Part shown: positions 41,713 through 51,464 of the stretch, in pieces
Position numbering within the stretch: the stretch's first letter is position 1
Layout: each line of letters begins with the position of its first letter
From: Bacteroidota bacterium
GTDB taxonomy: Bacteria; Bacteroidota; Ignavibacteria; OLB7
Direction: 5' to 3'
DNA length: 64,000 nt
Assembly: GCA_018266795.1 (NCBI GenBank)
Contig: JAFDZV010000012.1
Span: forward strand, 1 to 64,000
The notes under the pieces: generated by a model
The model's database searches: none
Seen by the model: only the letters and a program-made list of their open reading frames with translations
What the model was told of the DNA's origin: nothing
Position numbers and translations under genes: made by a program

Positions 41713-42927
41713 TCAGTTGTACGGCTGCCCCATGTACTTCTGCGCCATCTGATGCGAGTTGCCGTAGTCATCCATGTCCAGCACCTTCTTGTACTGTGCC
41801 AGTGCCTCCTGCCGCTTGCCGAGAAGATCGTAGGCAAAGCCCATTTTGAGCTGCGAGAGGATGTTCCACCCGCTCTCCTCTTCGCCGAAGCGGCGGCTGA
41901 TCTTGTCCGCCTCCTGAAGGAAACGGAGCGCGTCATCCGGCATGTGCCGGCGCACACGTATATCGCCGAGGTAGTAGAGCGCCTGGCGCGCGCTCGAGAG
42001 TTCGTAGCCGGACTGGCGATTCTTCACGCGGGTAAGCAGGTCCACGTACAACGTATCGGCATGCAGCCAGTCCGAGTTCATGTAGTAGGCCTTCGCAAGG
42101 AACCGCTCGAAGACGGGGTTGCTGGGATACTGCGTGTGCAGTTCCTCGCCCACCTGAATGGCTCCGGCAAAATCGTTCTCCATCGTCACCAGGATCTCGA
42201 GCAGTGAGTACTTCGCCTCCGTGGCCGCATACTGCGCCCGCTTGCCGGCAATGCGGAGCATGCTGAGGCCGATCTTCTTGTCGCCGGGAGGAAGGAATCC
42301 TACGGCGTTCTTGGCGATCGGATACTTCTCCGGAATGTATGCGCCCAGATAATTGTACAGTCCGGAACCGAGCAGGATATCGCTGTTGCTTGGTGCCAGA
42401 CGCTGGCAGCGCTGGATGATATCGTAGGCATCCTTCCCCTCGCTGGCCGCGGACACCCAGTCGAGTATGCTGGTCCCGCTGAAGTTCTCAACCTTCAGAC
42501 GCGCACGATAACCGAGTGCCGAGCCCTTGAAGAAGAGACCCACGATATCGTTGGGGTTCTGCTCCAGCATCTTGTCGCAGATCTCAATCGTCTTGTCGAT
42601 GCGGCTGTTGAACGATTCGGAGTAGCGGTCCACCTTGCTCCCCACACTTTGATTGGGAGTGATACGCCACCAGTCCACCAGCGCAAGCAGGAAGTACCCG
42701 GCCGGATGCTCCGGCCGAAGCTGCACCAGCTGTGTGAAAATGGAATCGGCTTCGTTGTAGCGAAGGTTGTACATCGCATCGGTTCCACGCTTCACCAGCG
42801 TGGTGGATGCGGCATCCAGCAGCACCCAGTTCCCTCCGGTCTCCTGAGCGAAGGCAGTGTTTGCGGCATAGAGTATGGTGAGGAGGAGCGCAAGAAATAC
42901 GGCTCCGGATTCACGCTGTCGGGTCAT
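41713..42927 (-). CDS. Secreted tetratricopeptide-repeat protein
   Basis: A 404-residue exported protein. The signal peptide (VFLALLLTILYAANTAFA) is followed by helical repeats of TPR length: AMYNLRYNEADSIFTQLVQLRPEHPAG, a Gly/Leu-rich middle with DIVGLFFKGSALGYRARL, then ARQALYYLGDIRVRRHMPDDALRFLQ and LGKRQEALAQYKKVLDMD near the end. TPR proteins act as protein-binding scaffolds; partner unknown. Start at 42927 fits the signal peptide. The gene is followed directly by an R1 repeat. Confidence 0.8.
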   Translation of the reverse strand: MTRQRESGAVFLALLLTILYAANTAFAQETGGNWVLLDAASTTLVKRGTDAMYNLRYNEADSIFTQLVQLRPEHPAGYFLLALVDWWRITPNQSVGSKVDRYSESFNSRIDKTIEICDKMLEQNPNDIVGLFFKGSALGYRARLKVENFSGTSILDWVSAASEGKDAYDIIQRCQRLAPSNSDILLGSGLYNYLGAYIPEKYPIAKNAVGFLPPGDKKIGLSMLRIAGKRAQYAATEAKYSLLEILVTMENDFAGAIQVGEELHTQYPSNPVFERFLAKAYYMNSDWLHADTLYVDLLTRVKNRQSGYELSSARQALYYLGDIRVRRHMPDDALRFLQEADKISRRFGEEESGWNILSQLKMGFAYDLLGKRQEALAQYKKVLDMDDYGNSHQMAQKYMGQPYN

Positions 42928-43073
42928 CGTAGTTCTCCTGCACACAGTTGTTCCCATGAACGCGAGCGTTGGAACTGCGTGCGATTATCAAGACGCATAT
43001 CCGGCAATTTGGTTTTGCCCGATCCATCGGCAAAGAGACCTCCAGGCTGTTCTCACGCAACACACTTTCAGCG

Positions 43074-43961
43074 TTACGAACCGCCGGAGCGAACGGTTTT
43101 CCCCGGGCGGGCGGCAAAGGCACGGAACACGCCTGCGTACACATACGGTGAGAAGGTGATCGCCGGCAACCGGAGAAGCGCCCAGATACCGAACGCAAGC
43201 GCGATGATGCCTGCCGCTCCTCCCTCCGGACCGAAGTCACCGCCGGTAAGGGCTGCGGGAGAAGCAATACCGGTTCTCAACAACGACCCGCCGAAATCGA
43301 GACCGCTCACCGGAAGACCGAGCACCTTTCCCAGCACCAGGTTCCAGGCGGCATGCGCACCGATCGGCAGCCAGAGCGATCCGGTGCGAATGTAGCAGAG
43401 AGCGAAGAAGATTCCACCGATGAAGATGATCGCCGTGGAGAGCATTGTCGCGTTGGGATTCCCGTAATGCCCCAGGGCAAACAGCAGCGCGGAGCCGAGC
43501 ACCGCCGCCACCGGGCCGATGATCTCCACGAGACGCTGGAACAGATAGCCGCGAAAGAGAACCTCCTCCCCGGCTGCCAGCAGAATCATCGTTGGAATGA
43601 AGTAGCCTAGGTCGCGCGAACTCCACCCCTGGCCGGCACTCACGCCCCCAACGGCAGCGATGGGCGCCCATGCAACGAGCGCCATCGAAAGGCCAAGTGC
43701 CAGGCCGGCCAGCAGCTCGCGTGCCGTCCAGCGATGCAGCCCCAGGCCGGCCCATGCGGCGGGCATGCGATCGTACAGCCTCGTCACCAGAAGCGTGGCC
43801 GCCGTGATCAACGCATAGTAGACAACCGTCACCCATCGCTGCGGCGCGGACTGCAGGAACGGAAGCCTGGCCGCACCAAGCAGAAGCAGTCCGCCCGTTG
43901 CGGCGAAGAGAACGATGCCGAGAATGTTCGTGAGGATGGAACGGCGCGCCCAGAAATCCAT
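43074..43961 (-). CDS. CPBP-family intramembrane metalloprotease
   Basis: A 295-residue membrane protein of the CAAX-protease/bacteriocin-processing (CPBP, ABI) family. The four family motifs are present: GEEVLFRGYLFQRLVE near residue 132 with the EExxxR signature, FALGHYGN near 165 with the conserved His, and GAHAAWNLVLG near 205 with HxxxN. About eight membrane helices are predicted. Prokaryotic members process peptides or prenylated-type substrates, or confer bacteriocin immunity; the role here is unknown. It stands alone on the minus strand. Confidence 0.9.
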   Translation of the reverse strand: MDFWARRSILTNILGIVLFAATGGLLLLGAARLPFLQSAPQRWVTVVYYALITAATLLVTRLYDRMPAAWAGLGLHRWTARELLAGLALGLSMALVAWAPIAAVGGVSAGQGWSSRDLGYFIPTMILLAAGEEVLFRGYLFQRLVEIIGPVAAVLGSALLFALGHYGNPNATMLSTAIIFIGGIFFALCYIRTGSLWLPIGAHAAWNLVLGKVLGLPVSGLDFGGSLLRTGIASPAALTGGDFGPEGGAAGIIALAFGIWALLRLPAITFSPYVYAGVFRAFAARPGKTVRSGGS

Positions 43962-44246
43962 GATGCCGGAAGTTTATGAGGTCCGCGCATTCCTGCCAAG
44001 CGCAGCGTTGCACGAAACGTTGCAGCCGGATATCGATCGCCGGCCCGGTGCGGTGCGTTCGCCCATCGAGATGGAATGCCTCGAGCCCGGACCGGGGAAG
44101 ATAACCGGCCTGCGTGCAGCAGCGATGCGGGCGTCTCGCGGCGGAGAGTTCCGCGCACGGCATCACTGCCGGAGGATCTCGCACGCGGAACGAATATCGT
44201 CCTACCCGATACTCGGCGGCCTATCATCGCTCCGGCACGGGCTTCA

Positions 44247-44576
44247 TCAATAGACCGGGATGGAGGGATCAACGTCGCTGCTGTAGCGGTGGATACCGCC
44301 GGTTAGGTTGCAGAGATTGCCGTAGCCCATCGAGGCAAGCACCGCGCAGGCCTGAAGCGAGCGGATGCCGTGATGGCAGTACACGATCACGAGCCGGTCG
44401 TGCTCGGGAAGTTCCTCCTCGGCACGCGTCATCAACGAACCCAGCGGAATCAGGAGCGAGCCCGGGATCGAGGCATGCCGATGCTCCCACTCCTCGCGCA
44501 CGTCCAGCAGAAGTGCATCGGGTTTATCGGCACGGATGCCTGCCAGCTCTGCGGGACTGATCTGGCGCACGTTCAT
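44247..44576 (-). CDS. Cytosolic rhodanese-domain protein (GlpE type)
   Basis: A 109-residue single-domain rhodanese without signal peptide: LLLDVREEWEHRHASIPGSLLIPLG, then the active-site loop VYCHHGIRSLQACAVLA with the persulfide Cys near residue 67, and the closing GYGNLCNLTGGIHRYS. The size equals GlpE-type thiosulfate sulfurtransferases. The loop CHHGIRS is common in this group. Neighbours give no pathway clue. Confidence 0.92.
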   Translation of the reverse strand: MNVRQISPAELAGIRADKPDALLLDVREEWEHRHASIPGSLLIPLGSLMTRAEEELPEHDRLVIVYCHHGIRSLQACAVLASMGYGNLCNLTGGIHRYSSDVDPSIPVY

Positions 44577-44718
44577 TCGCTCGGATTATCTTTTGGTTAT
44601 TCGGTTCGGCGGGTATGAAAACAGTCATCCCCACGATGCCGTCATCCTTCGGACAACGATCGCAGGGATGTTTCACACTCACTACTTTATTGCTGCAGCA
44701 CGCCACGGAGACGCTGGA

Positions 44719-45117
44719 TCAATGCGGCTTCTTCTTCTCCTCGCGCAGCTTGGCCAGCAGTTTTTTCTGATCAGCAGTCAGCAGTGCTTCCAACCGTTCG
44801 TTGAATCGCGTAAGCGCGAGCGAGAGCTCGATTTCCATATCGGCCCGTTTCTTCAGAACTGCCTCCAGTGCCGTCTGATTAACCGGAGTAGTGGCCTTCA
44901 CGCGCTTTTCCTCCTCGAGGAGTCGCTTCAGTTCCGTGCGTGGTTTCTCCGTCTCGGCCCGGAACTTGTCGCGCAGATCCTTGATCTGCGTCTTCTGTGC
45001 ATCGGAGAGGTTCAGCTTGTCGATGATGGAGCCGTCCTCCTGCGCGAACGCGGAGGCCGACGCCAGCAGGAGTCCTGCGACGAGAAGCACGGCGGGGCGT
45101 TTGGTCATCAGCTTCAT
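44719..45117 (-). CDS. Spy/CpxP-like periplasmic protein
   Basis: A 132-residue exported helical protein: signal VLLVAGLLLASASAFA, then LNLSDAQKTQIKDLRDKFRAE and ERLEALLTADQKKLLAKLREE. The LTxxQ motif appears as LSDAQ and LTADQ, as in Spy and CpxP, small chaperones or stress sensors of the periplasm. The central part is strongly charged and probably coiled. The ATG at 45117 starts the signal peptide. The gene stands alone, with a terminator-poor downstream region. Confidence 0.8.
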   Translation of the reverse strand: MKLMTKRPAVLLVAGLLLASASAFAQEDGSIIDKLNLSDAQKTQIKDLRDKFRAETEKPRTELKRLLEEEKRVKATTPVNQTALEAVLKKRADMEIELSLALTRFNERLEALLTADQKKLLAKLREEKKKPH

Positions 45118-45460
45118 TGCGGTTCCCTCTGCCTGGTACGATGAGAGGAGAATATATGAGAAACTCTTCACGATAGGAAGGCAGCGGATTTTCCCCTGCG
45201 TTCGATATCGCGTCTATGACTCCTCCCCATGGGAGGGGTTTAAGAGTTCCTGCCCAAAGGCTGATCACATCATCAGCGCCATTTGACAATCAGGGGCCTG
45301 GTTCTTTGCACGCTCGCCCAAGGCTCGCTGTAGTTCTCCGTGAGTTGCAGGAACAGGTCGAGCCGAAGAGAACGGCATCCTATTTTGGTAGAAACTCTTA
45401 CCCCGGGAATGATGCGCAGGTAATGCCTGCAGTACTCCGCCCGTGTTGTCGAGAGGGATC
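45118..45460. other. Gene-free stretch with an R1 element
   Basis: Between the Spy-like start and the lon stop. It holds a small hairpin (CTCCC CAT GGGAG near 45225-45237) and an R1 copy (45244-45397). No gene is supported. Confidence 0.5.
45244..45397 (+). repeat. R1 element, copy between the Spy-like gene and lon
   Basis: Starts GAGTTCCTGCCCAAAGGCTG, contains the hairpin ATCAGGGGCCTGGTT, then TTTGCACGCTCGCCC and GGCTCGCTGTAGTTCT, and ends TATTTTGGTAGAAACTC, which is the near inverse of the start. It is the one full copy not starting at the stop codon of a recognised gene, though TAA precedes it. Confidence 0.75.
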
Positions 45461-47953
45461 CTATGCCGATCCGTGTGTTTTCGGATGCTGTGTGCTTTGT
45501 CTGGCACGGTGCGTCGCGATCTGGTTCGCTGGCACCCCGTGAAGCCGGAAGATGTGAGGCACTGCCTCGATCAACGTACCCACCGGAATGATCTCCAGAC
45601 CCTGCTTCACGGTATCGGAGATGTCCGCAAGGTCCTTCACATTGTCGCGTGGAATGATCACGGTCTTGATGCCGACACGCCGCGCGGCAATGAGCTTCTC
45701 GGTGAGCCCGCCGATCGGCAAGATACGACCTCGCAGCGTAATCTCGCCGGTCATTGCCACATCGGAGCGGATCGGGCGCCCCGTGGCGGCCGATATCACC
45801 GCAACCGCCATCGTGATGCCGGCGGAGGGCCCATCCTTCGGGATCGCCCCCTCCGGCACGTGCACGTGAATCTCCTTCCCCTTGCTGAAATCCTCCGAGA
45901 CCCCCAGAAGCACCGCGTTCGCACGGATGTAGGTAATCGCAGCGGAGACGGACTCCTTCATGACGTCGCCGAGCTGGCCGGTCAGGGTCAGCTTCTCGGT
46001 GCCTGAAACGATGGAGACCTCCACGGTCAGCGTGTCGCCGCCAACCGACGTCCAGGCAAGCCCGGTAGCGGCTCCCACCAGATCCTCCTTCTCCCCCACG
46101 CGATTACGATAGCGCGGCACCTTCAGATAGTGCTCCACGAGATCGGGAGTAAGCGTGACGCTCCCGCCGGGCTTACGGCCCCGGCCGGTTGCGCGCGTCT
46201 TCACTGCAGGCGCCTCCCTCACACTCGAGGTAACGACACCGGAGCTGATCAACTGCTTGGCAACCTTGCGGCAGAGCGACGCAATCTCGCGTTCGAGGTT
46301 CCGAACGCCCGCCTCGGCGGTGTACTCGCGGACCACCTTCAGAATAGCGGCGTCGGTAAAGGTGATGCGATAGCGATCCAGCCCGTGCTCCTTCAACTGC
46401 TTCGGAATGATATGTCGCTTCGCGATCTCAAGCTTCTCGTACTCCAGATAGCCGTTCAGCTCGATGATCTCCATACGGTCCTGCAGCGGCAGCGGAATGT
46501 TGAAGAGAACATTCGCCGTCGTGATGAAGAGAACCTTGGAGAGATCGTAGTCCACCTCGAGATAGTGATCGTTGAAGGTGGAGTTCTGCTCGGGGTCCAG
46601 AACCTCCAGCATGGCCGAGGAGGGATCGCCGCGGAAGTCCGCGCTCATCTTGTCGATCTCATCGAGCAGGAGCACCGGATTGGTAACGCCGGCGCGTTTC
46701 ATGGACTGAAGGATCTTCCCCGGCATGGAGCCGATATAGGTGCGGCGATGCCCGCGGATCTCCGCCTCGTCGCGCACGCCGCCAAGGGAGACGCGCACGA
46801 ACTTGCGCCCGAGCGCCCGGGCGATAGACTTGCCCAGCGAGGTCTTCCCAACGCCGGGCGGGCCCACCAGGCAGAGGATCTGGCCGCGCATCTCCTTCAC
46901 CAGATTCAGTACGGCAATATGCTCGAGGATGCGCTCCTTCGGACGCTCCAGGCCGAAATGGTCCTCATCCAGCACCTGCTTCACATGGTGGATGTCCAGA
47001 TTGTCCTCGGTCTCCTTGGACCACGGCACCGCGGTCAGCCACTCCAGATAATTCCGGTTGACGGCAAACTCCGGCGACATCATCGGGGTCTTGCGGAGCT
47101 TCTCCAGCTCTTCGTACGCACGTACCTCCACCTCCTGCGGCATCTTCGCCTCACGGATCGCCTCGAGCAGCTTGCCCAACTCCGGCGACACCTCCCCTTC
47201 CTCCTCCAGCTCCGTCTGGAGCGCACGGATCTGTTCCTGAATAAGGAACTGGCGCTGCGAGCGCTGGATGGTGTCCTGCACCTTGGTGTCGATCTCCTGC
47301 TCCAGCTTCAACACCTCGATCTCGTTCTTCAGGATCGTGATCAGCTCCATATACTGTTCACGAATCTCGCGCGTCTCGAGAATGCGCTGCTTCGCCTCCA
47401 CCTTGCTGATCAGATTCGCAGCAATGAAGTAGAGCTTGCGAACCGGCTCGGCGATGTTGTCGAAGGCAACCATCACTTCCTGCGGGAGGCCGCGATGAAG
47501 CTGCGTGTACTCCTGGAACAGATCGGAGGCCTGGCGCAGAAGCGCCTCCATCTTCTTGTCGCCGGGAACAGTCACCGTCAGGACGCTGACGTCGGCCTCC
47601 ATGAAGCCGTTGGTTTCCACTACCCGATCGATGAATCCCTGCGACTCCCCTTCCACGAGTATCTTCATCAGACCGTTGGGAAGGCGCAGCATCTGCACGA
47701 TCTTGGCAACGGTACCGGTCAGGTAGATATCCTCGGCCTGAGGCTCGTCCACGGAGGAGTTGCGCTGGGCCACGAGGAAGATGTATTTGTCGCGGCTAAG
47801 TGCCTCGGCTGCAGCCCGAAGAGAGAGCTCCCGGCCAACGAGGACCGGGAAGATCATGTTCGGAAAGATCACCACATCACGAAGCGGAAGCACCGGCAAA
47901 CGATTCGTTGTCGGCAACTTCTCCTTGGCACGCCTGCTGTTTGTTCGTTTCAT
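45461..47953 (-). CDS. lon: ATP-dependent protease Lon
   Basis: An 830-residue LonA protease, which degrades misfolded and regulatory proteins in the cytosol. Domain order is normal: the substrate-binding N-domain ([20 protein letters not shown]), a long coiled-coil region near residues 200-310, the AAA+ module with Walker [14 protein letters not shown] near 365 and Walker [11 protein letters not shown] near 430, and the peptidase domain with catalytic Ser in [10 protein letters not shown] near 708 and the conserved Lys in [10 protein letters not shown] near 750. A basic linker ([14 protein letters not shown]) near 600 is longer than usual. The ATG at 47953 is used; a TTG two codons upstream is possible. 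It is divergent from the sigma factor gene. Confidence 0.97.
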   Translation of the reverse strand: MKRTNSRRAKEKLPTTNRLPVLPLRDVVIFPNMIFPVLVGRELSLRAAAEALSRDKYIFLVAQRNSSVDEPQAEDIYLTGTVAKIVQMLRLPNGLMKILVEGESQGFIDRVVETNGFMEADVSVLTVTVPGDKKMEALLRQASDLFQEYTQLHRGLPQEVMVAFDNIAEPVRKLYFIAANLISKVEAKQRILETREIREQYMELITILKNEIEVLKLEQEIDTKVQDTIQRSQRQFLIQEQIRALQTELEEEGEVSPELGKLLEAIREAKMPQEVEVRAYEELEKLRKTPMMSPEFAVNRNYLEWLTAVPWSKETEDNLDIHHVKQVLDEDHFGLERPKERILEHIAVLNLVKEMRGQILCLVGPPGVGKTSLGKSIARALGRKFVRVSLGGVRDEAEIRGHRRTYIGSMPGKILQSMKRAGVTNPVLLLDEIDKMSADFRGDPSSAMLEVLDPEQNSTFNDHYLEVDYDLSKVLFITTANVLFNIPLPLQDRMEIIELNGYLEYEKLEIAKRHIIPKQLKEHGLDRYRITFTDAAILKVVREYTAEAGVRNLEREIASLCRKVAKQLISSGVVTSSVREAPAVKTRATGRGRKPGGSVTLTPDLVEHYLKVPRYRNRVGEKEDLVGAATGLAWTSVGGDTLTVEVSIVSGTEKLTLTGQLGDVMKESVSAAITYIRANAVLLGVSEDFSKGKEIHVHVPEGAIPKDGPSAGITMAVAVISAATGRPIRSDVAMTGEITLRGRILPIGGLTEKLIAARRVGIKTVIIPRDNVKDLADISDTVKQGLEIIPVGTLIEAVPHIFRLHGVPANQIATHRARQSTQHPKTHGSA

Positions 47954-47964
47954 AGTCAAGCCGG

Positions 47965-47997
47965 TAAAGATAGAGCTTGCGGTAGCCTTGGTGCAAG
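47965..47997 (-). promoter_or_regulatory. Candidate lon promoter (TTG-N22-TATCTTTA)
   Basis: Read on the minus strand, TTG (47997-47995) is followed after 22 bases by TATCTTTA (47972-47965), 11 bases before the ATG. One mismatch to TAnnTTTG. Confidence 0.4.
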
Positions 47998-48123
47998 GTA
48001 CGCAACCTTGGGACTATGCAACAAAAGGCGACGATTTCGGAGCGGATTTGGGAGTAACCATTTGCAATCTACTGTGTAAGTTGATGGAGAATGGGAAGAA
48101 GATCATCCATACGAAGCGTTGAA

Positions 48124-48651
48124 ATGTCCGATGACGACCTGTTCTGCCTGACGCAGAACGGCGACATGGAGGCATTCAACGTTCTGTTCAAGCGGTACGA
48201 GCGCAAGGTGTACATGTACTGTATGCGTGTGCTGCTTGACGAGGACATGGCCCACGATGCGTTTCAGGAGGCATTCATGCGCCTGTACGAACATCGGATG
48301 AGCTATGACGGACGCAATTTCATGGTCTGGTTCTTCACAATTGTCAGGAACGTTTGCCTGAACCTGCGTCGAAACAAAAAGGTGACGGTACCGTTCGAGA
48401 CATCGCGCGCCAACGAGTCGCCGGCGAAGGTGACCGATGTCGTGCTGCATGAGCACATCGTCCTGGCATTGAATCAACTGCCGATAGATCATCGCGAGGC
48501 CCTTGTTCTGTACGAGTATGACGGCTACTCCTATCAGGAGATCGCCAACATCACAGGTGTTTCGATAGCTACGGTCAAGATCAGGATCTTCCGCGCACGC
48601 AAGCTGTTACGCACGTTACTACATCCGGTGGTCTACGATAATGGAGTTTGA
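48124..48651 (+). CDS. ECF-type RNA polymerase sigma factor
   Basis: A 175-residue sigma-70-family factor of ECF size. Region 2: FNVLFKRYERKVYMYCMRVL, DMAHDAFQEAFMRLYEH and FMVWFFTIVRNVCLNLRR, the last being the usual RNA-polymerase and -10 contact helix. Region 4: LNQLPIDHREALVLYEYDGYSYQEIANITGVS followed by ATVKIRIFRARKLLR, the -35 helix-turn-helix. The start at 48124 is set by MSDDDLFCLTQNGD. It overlaps the next gene by 11 bases, which encodes the presumed anti-sigma factor, the standard arrangement for an ECF pair. Confidence 0.95.
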   Translation: MSDDDLFCLTQNGDMEAFNVLFKRYERKVYMYCMRVLLDEDMAHDAFQEAFMRLYEHRMSYDGRNFMVWFFTIVRNVCLNLRRNKKVTVPFETSRANESPAKVTDVVLHEHIVLALNQLPIDHREALVLYEYDGYSYQEIANITGVSIATVKIRIFRARKLLRTLLHPVVYDNGV

Positions 48652-50290
48652 TCATCTACTTCGGAAATACTTGTCGGGCACGATAACCGACGGCGAGCTG
48701 GACCAGTTCCAGTCGCTGTTGGAGCGTGTGCCGGAATACATGGCGGAGCTTCGCGACACGCTGGAGCTTCGCTCGCTCCTGCACGACGACGCCCTGACGC
48801 TGACGCCTCCGGCCGATCTTTCGGAGCATGTCCGCATTGCTGTATCGAGCAGCTTCGCGGCCGATGCGATCACGGAGTTCGAAGAGGTGTCCCGCCGCCG
48901 CCGTGCATTTCTCTTTCCGCTCCGCATTACCGCCGGGGCTCTGGTTGCAGTCTGTCTGGCCGTAAGCGTAGCGCTCACCCCGACGCTGCCGCCTGGCACC
49001 TTTGCAGCCAAGGGGAGCCAGAGCATCCAGACCGGAAGGATGGCCGACAATTCGATCGACGCCCCGTCGCCCGCGAACATTCGCGGCAACACTTCGGTAC
49101 CGCATGTGCGGCCGAATCCGGCACACGCTCCGGCTGAGCGGTCCGGCATTCCCGTTGATAACCATGCGGCAACGGCCCAGCCCGATGTACTTGCCGATGC
49201 CGGAACGGCGCATGCCGATGCGGTATCCGCAACGCATGCCGGCCGCACGGAGGGCTACCGGTGGCTTGTCGATCACGAGATCCCGATCCGCGTACCGGCC
49301 ATGGAAGCGGATGGGCACGGCGGCAGCATCGCAAGCAACGACGTTCGTCACTCCGGCAACCCGATACTGCTCGGCGGATCGGGAAGCGAGGGGATGATCT
49401 CGCGCGACCCGATGGATCTGCTGATGCGTACGCCGATGGGCTCCGGCTATAACCCGCTGATCGATTCTGCTACCCAGCGCGAGTCGCAGCCGTCCATTCA
49501 ATCCGAAGCAACTCCGGGCGAGGCAATCGCCAGTGTGACCCCGAACGACTGGCACCTGATGACGATCGGCGTAACGCTCGGCGCGGGAAGCATCATCGAG
49601 AAGGTATCCCCAACGGCTCTGCTTCAGAACTCCTACTACTTCTCGTTCAGCCTCTCCGGAGGCGACCGCATCGGAGTAGAGATGGGCGCTTCAACGTTCG
49701 AGCGTGAGAGCAAGAGCTCCTCACCGTTCGGCGCGGGCAAGCGGAACAGCAACGACAACATCTTCCTCGCCTCCAACCTTCCGGTCTCCGGCGGCGGAGG
49801 AAGCTATCTCGGTCTGGTGGACAATGCGCAGGGCTCGCACTCGAAGGGGCTGGGCAAATCCGTGATAGACGACACGCCAACCAACGGAGACCTTCCCACG
49901 AAGGATCTGCCGCCGGTGCCGAAGCGGGGAAGTGACATGAAGGACAACAGCCGTTCGTACGCTGTAGATCCCACCGAGCCGAGCGGCCCGGTGCCCACGC
50001 CCGCTCCTGCCCATCTGCTGGAACAGCAGATCACCTATGGCGCGGTGTTCTACGATCATCGCTTCAAGCTCGGCAAGCGGTGGGACGTATGCGGGCGCGT
50101 TACCGTCGGCGCCGCCGACGACGGCCTGGTAAGCAGTTTCCGTACGTACGCGGCCTACAGCCCGGGCACCCGGAATATCTCACTGACCATGGGCGTTGGA
50201 AGCTCTACGCTCTTCAACCTCAGCCCGACGCGCGAGAAGACGGTAAGCACCAACTACGGTGTGTACTATGGTGTGGAACTCGGGTTCTGA
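48641..50290 (+). CDS. Anti-sigma-like membrane protein with barrel-like C-terminal domain
   Basis: A 549-residue protein overlapping the sigma gene by 11 bases. Residues 1-85 are helical and resemble cytosolic anti-sigma segments (LLRKYLSGTITDGELDQFQS, then VPEYMAELRDTLELRSLL). One membrane helix follows at about 90-112 (ITAGALVAVCLAVSVAL). Residues 115-280 are a Pro/Ala/Thr-rich, probably disordered linker. Residues about 290-549 alternate in beta-barrel fashion (SYYFSFSLSGGDRIGVEMGA, WDVCGRVTVGAADDG) and end in YGVELGF, the aromatic C-terminus typical of outer-membrane barrels. There is no zinc-finger HxxxCxxC. Similar fusions are known in Bacteroidota; whether the tail truly spans the outer membrane is uncertain. 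Confidence 0.75.
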   Translation: MEFDHLLRKYLSGTITDGELDQFQSLLERVPEYMAELRDTLELRSLLHDDALTLTPPADLSEHVRIAVSSSFAADAITEFEEVSRRRRAFLFPLRITAGALVAVCLAVSVALTPTLPPGTFAAKGSQSIQTGRMADNSIDAPSPANIRGNTSVPHVRPNPAHAPAERSGIPVDNHAATAQPDVLADAGTAHADAVSATHAGRTEGYRWLVDHEIPIRVPAMEADGHGGSIASNDVRHSGNPILLGGSGSEGMISRDPMDLLMRTPMGSGYNPLIDSATQRESQPSIQSEATPGEAIASVTPNDWHLMTIGVTLGAGSIIEKVSPTALLQNSYYFSFSLSGGDRIGVEMGASTFERESKSSSPFGAGKRNSNDNIFLASNLPVSGGGGSYLGLVDNAQGSHSKGLGKSVIDDTPTNGDLPTKDLPPVPKRGSDMKDNSRSYAVDPTEPSGPVPTPAPAHLLEQQITYGAVFYDHRFKLGKRWDVCGRVTVGAADDGLVSSFRTYAAYSPGTRNISLTMGVGSSTLFNLSPTREKTVSTNYGVYYGVELGF

Positions 50291-50340
50291 CGGCCATGCA
50301 CGCCGATGGCAGCGGAATCCTCACCAGGTAAAAGCATCAG

Positions 50341-50382
50341 CAGGCGCCTTCCAGAACATCTCGGAGGCGCCTGATTCGTTTT
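50341..50382 (+). terminator. Intrinsic terminator
   Basis: CAGGCGCCT (50341-50349) pairs with AGGCGCCTG (50365-50373), followed by ATTCGTTTT. It ends the sigma/anti-sigma transcript. Confidence 0.75.
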
Positions 50383-50456
50383 CATCATCGTGCCCGCCGC
50401 ACAGATCGCAGAACGATATGATTGTGTCCGGCAACATCAGCGAACCACGGAATACC

Positions 50457-51377
50457 ATGCATCGCCCTTCACTACTGCAAACCGCCGCCGGAGCCTGCAT
50501 CCTGTGCGCACTTCTGTTCCTGGCGCAATGCCTGTACGCGGGCAACCCGATCGTACAGCCCAAGGGAAAGGGAGAGCTCACGATCTACGGGGGATCCTCC
50601 AGCACCACGGGCTACTACGACGTGAACGGCGTGATGAAGCGCTTCGATACGCTTGCCACGGAGTTCACCGCAACCACGTTCGGAATGAACATGACGTACG
50701 GACTCACGGACGATGTGCAACTGGACCTGGACGTGCCGCTGGGTTACTACTCCATCACCAGCAAGGCGTTGCATCCGAAGCGGAGCATCTTCTCGATAAC
50801 GTACTATGGAGTGGGGGCCACGTATCAATTGAGCCGCGGAAAGGTGAGCAGCTCGATCAGCGGCATGGTGAAGGTACCGCCGGGATTCCATCACGGCATC
50901 TACGACGATCCCAACCATCCCACGTTCCTGAGCGACGGCTACTTCCAGATCGGCGGCGCGTTCAATTTCGGGTTCAACATGAAGGAGACCTGGATCAAGG
51001 GACATGTTGGCTACAACTGGCGCGACGAGGAGCCGGCCGATGAGATCGTCTACGGTGCCGAAGTCGGCTTCTCGAAGGTGGAGGGAACGGGAATCTATGT
51101 GAAGGTAGACGGTGTTGTCACCACGGCGGATGTCACGCAGCCGCTGGAGCCCTTCTACGCCGGCACGTCGGGGCCGCCCAGCAGCCTCGAACGACTCGAC
51201 GGCGGCCGCGGGATTTTCCGGACGATCGACCGGGAGGACTATACAGCGCTCACCGCGGGCGCATTCGTTGGAATCTCCAGCCACGTCTTCCTGAGCGGTT
51301 CCTATACGCTCAGGCTGTTCGGCAACAACACCCTGGACCTGAAGGGCGCATACCTTGGCGCAGGCTACAAATTTTAG
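50457..51377 (+). CDS. Outer-membrane beta-barrel protein
   Basis: A 306-residue exported protein with signal peptide (GACILCALLFLAQCLYA). The mature part is a succession of amphipathic strands and turns, for example ELTIYGGSSSTTGYYD, FGMNMTYGLTDDVQLDLDVPLG, ITYYGVGATYQLSRGKVSSSISG, FQIGGAFNFGFNM and the final LKGAYLGAGYKF with C-terminal Phe. The pattern fits a transporter-like or MetA-pathway-phenol-type barrel. No export partner is adjacent. Its position just after an ECF pair suggests regulation by that sigma factor, which is inference. Confidence 0.78.
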   Translation: MHRPSLLQTAAGACILCALLFLAQCLYAGNPIVQPKGKGELTIYGGSSSTTGYYDVNGVMKRFDTLATEFTATTFGMNMTYGLTDDVQLDLDVPLGYYSITSKALHPKRSIFSITYYGVGATYQLSRGKVSSSISGMVKVPPGFHHGIYDDPNHPTFLSDGYFQIGGAFNFGFNMKETWIKGHVGYNWRDEEPADEIVYGAEVGFSKVEGTGIYVKVDGVVTTADVTQPLEPFYAGTSGPPSSLERLDGGRGIFRTIDREDYTALTAGAFVGISSHVFLSGSYTLRLFGNNTLDLKGAYLGAGYKF

Positions 51378-51464
51378 CCTGCGAGGAGTAACTTCCCATC
51401 TGCCCGGTCGTCACATGGTAACCGGCCGGGCGCCGGGAAGCAGTATGCGCCACTCTTATCGGGA

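Noticed and set aside
46130-48079. 649-codon plus-strand frame opposite lon
   Set aside because: Leu/His/Arg-rich antisense shadow of a certain lon gene.
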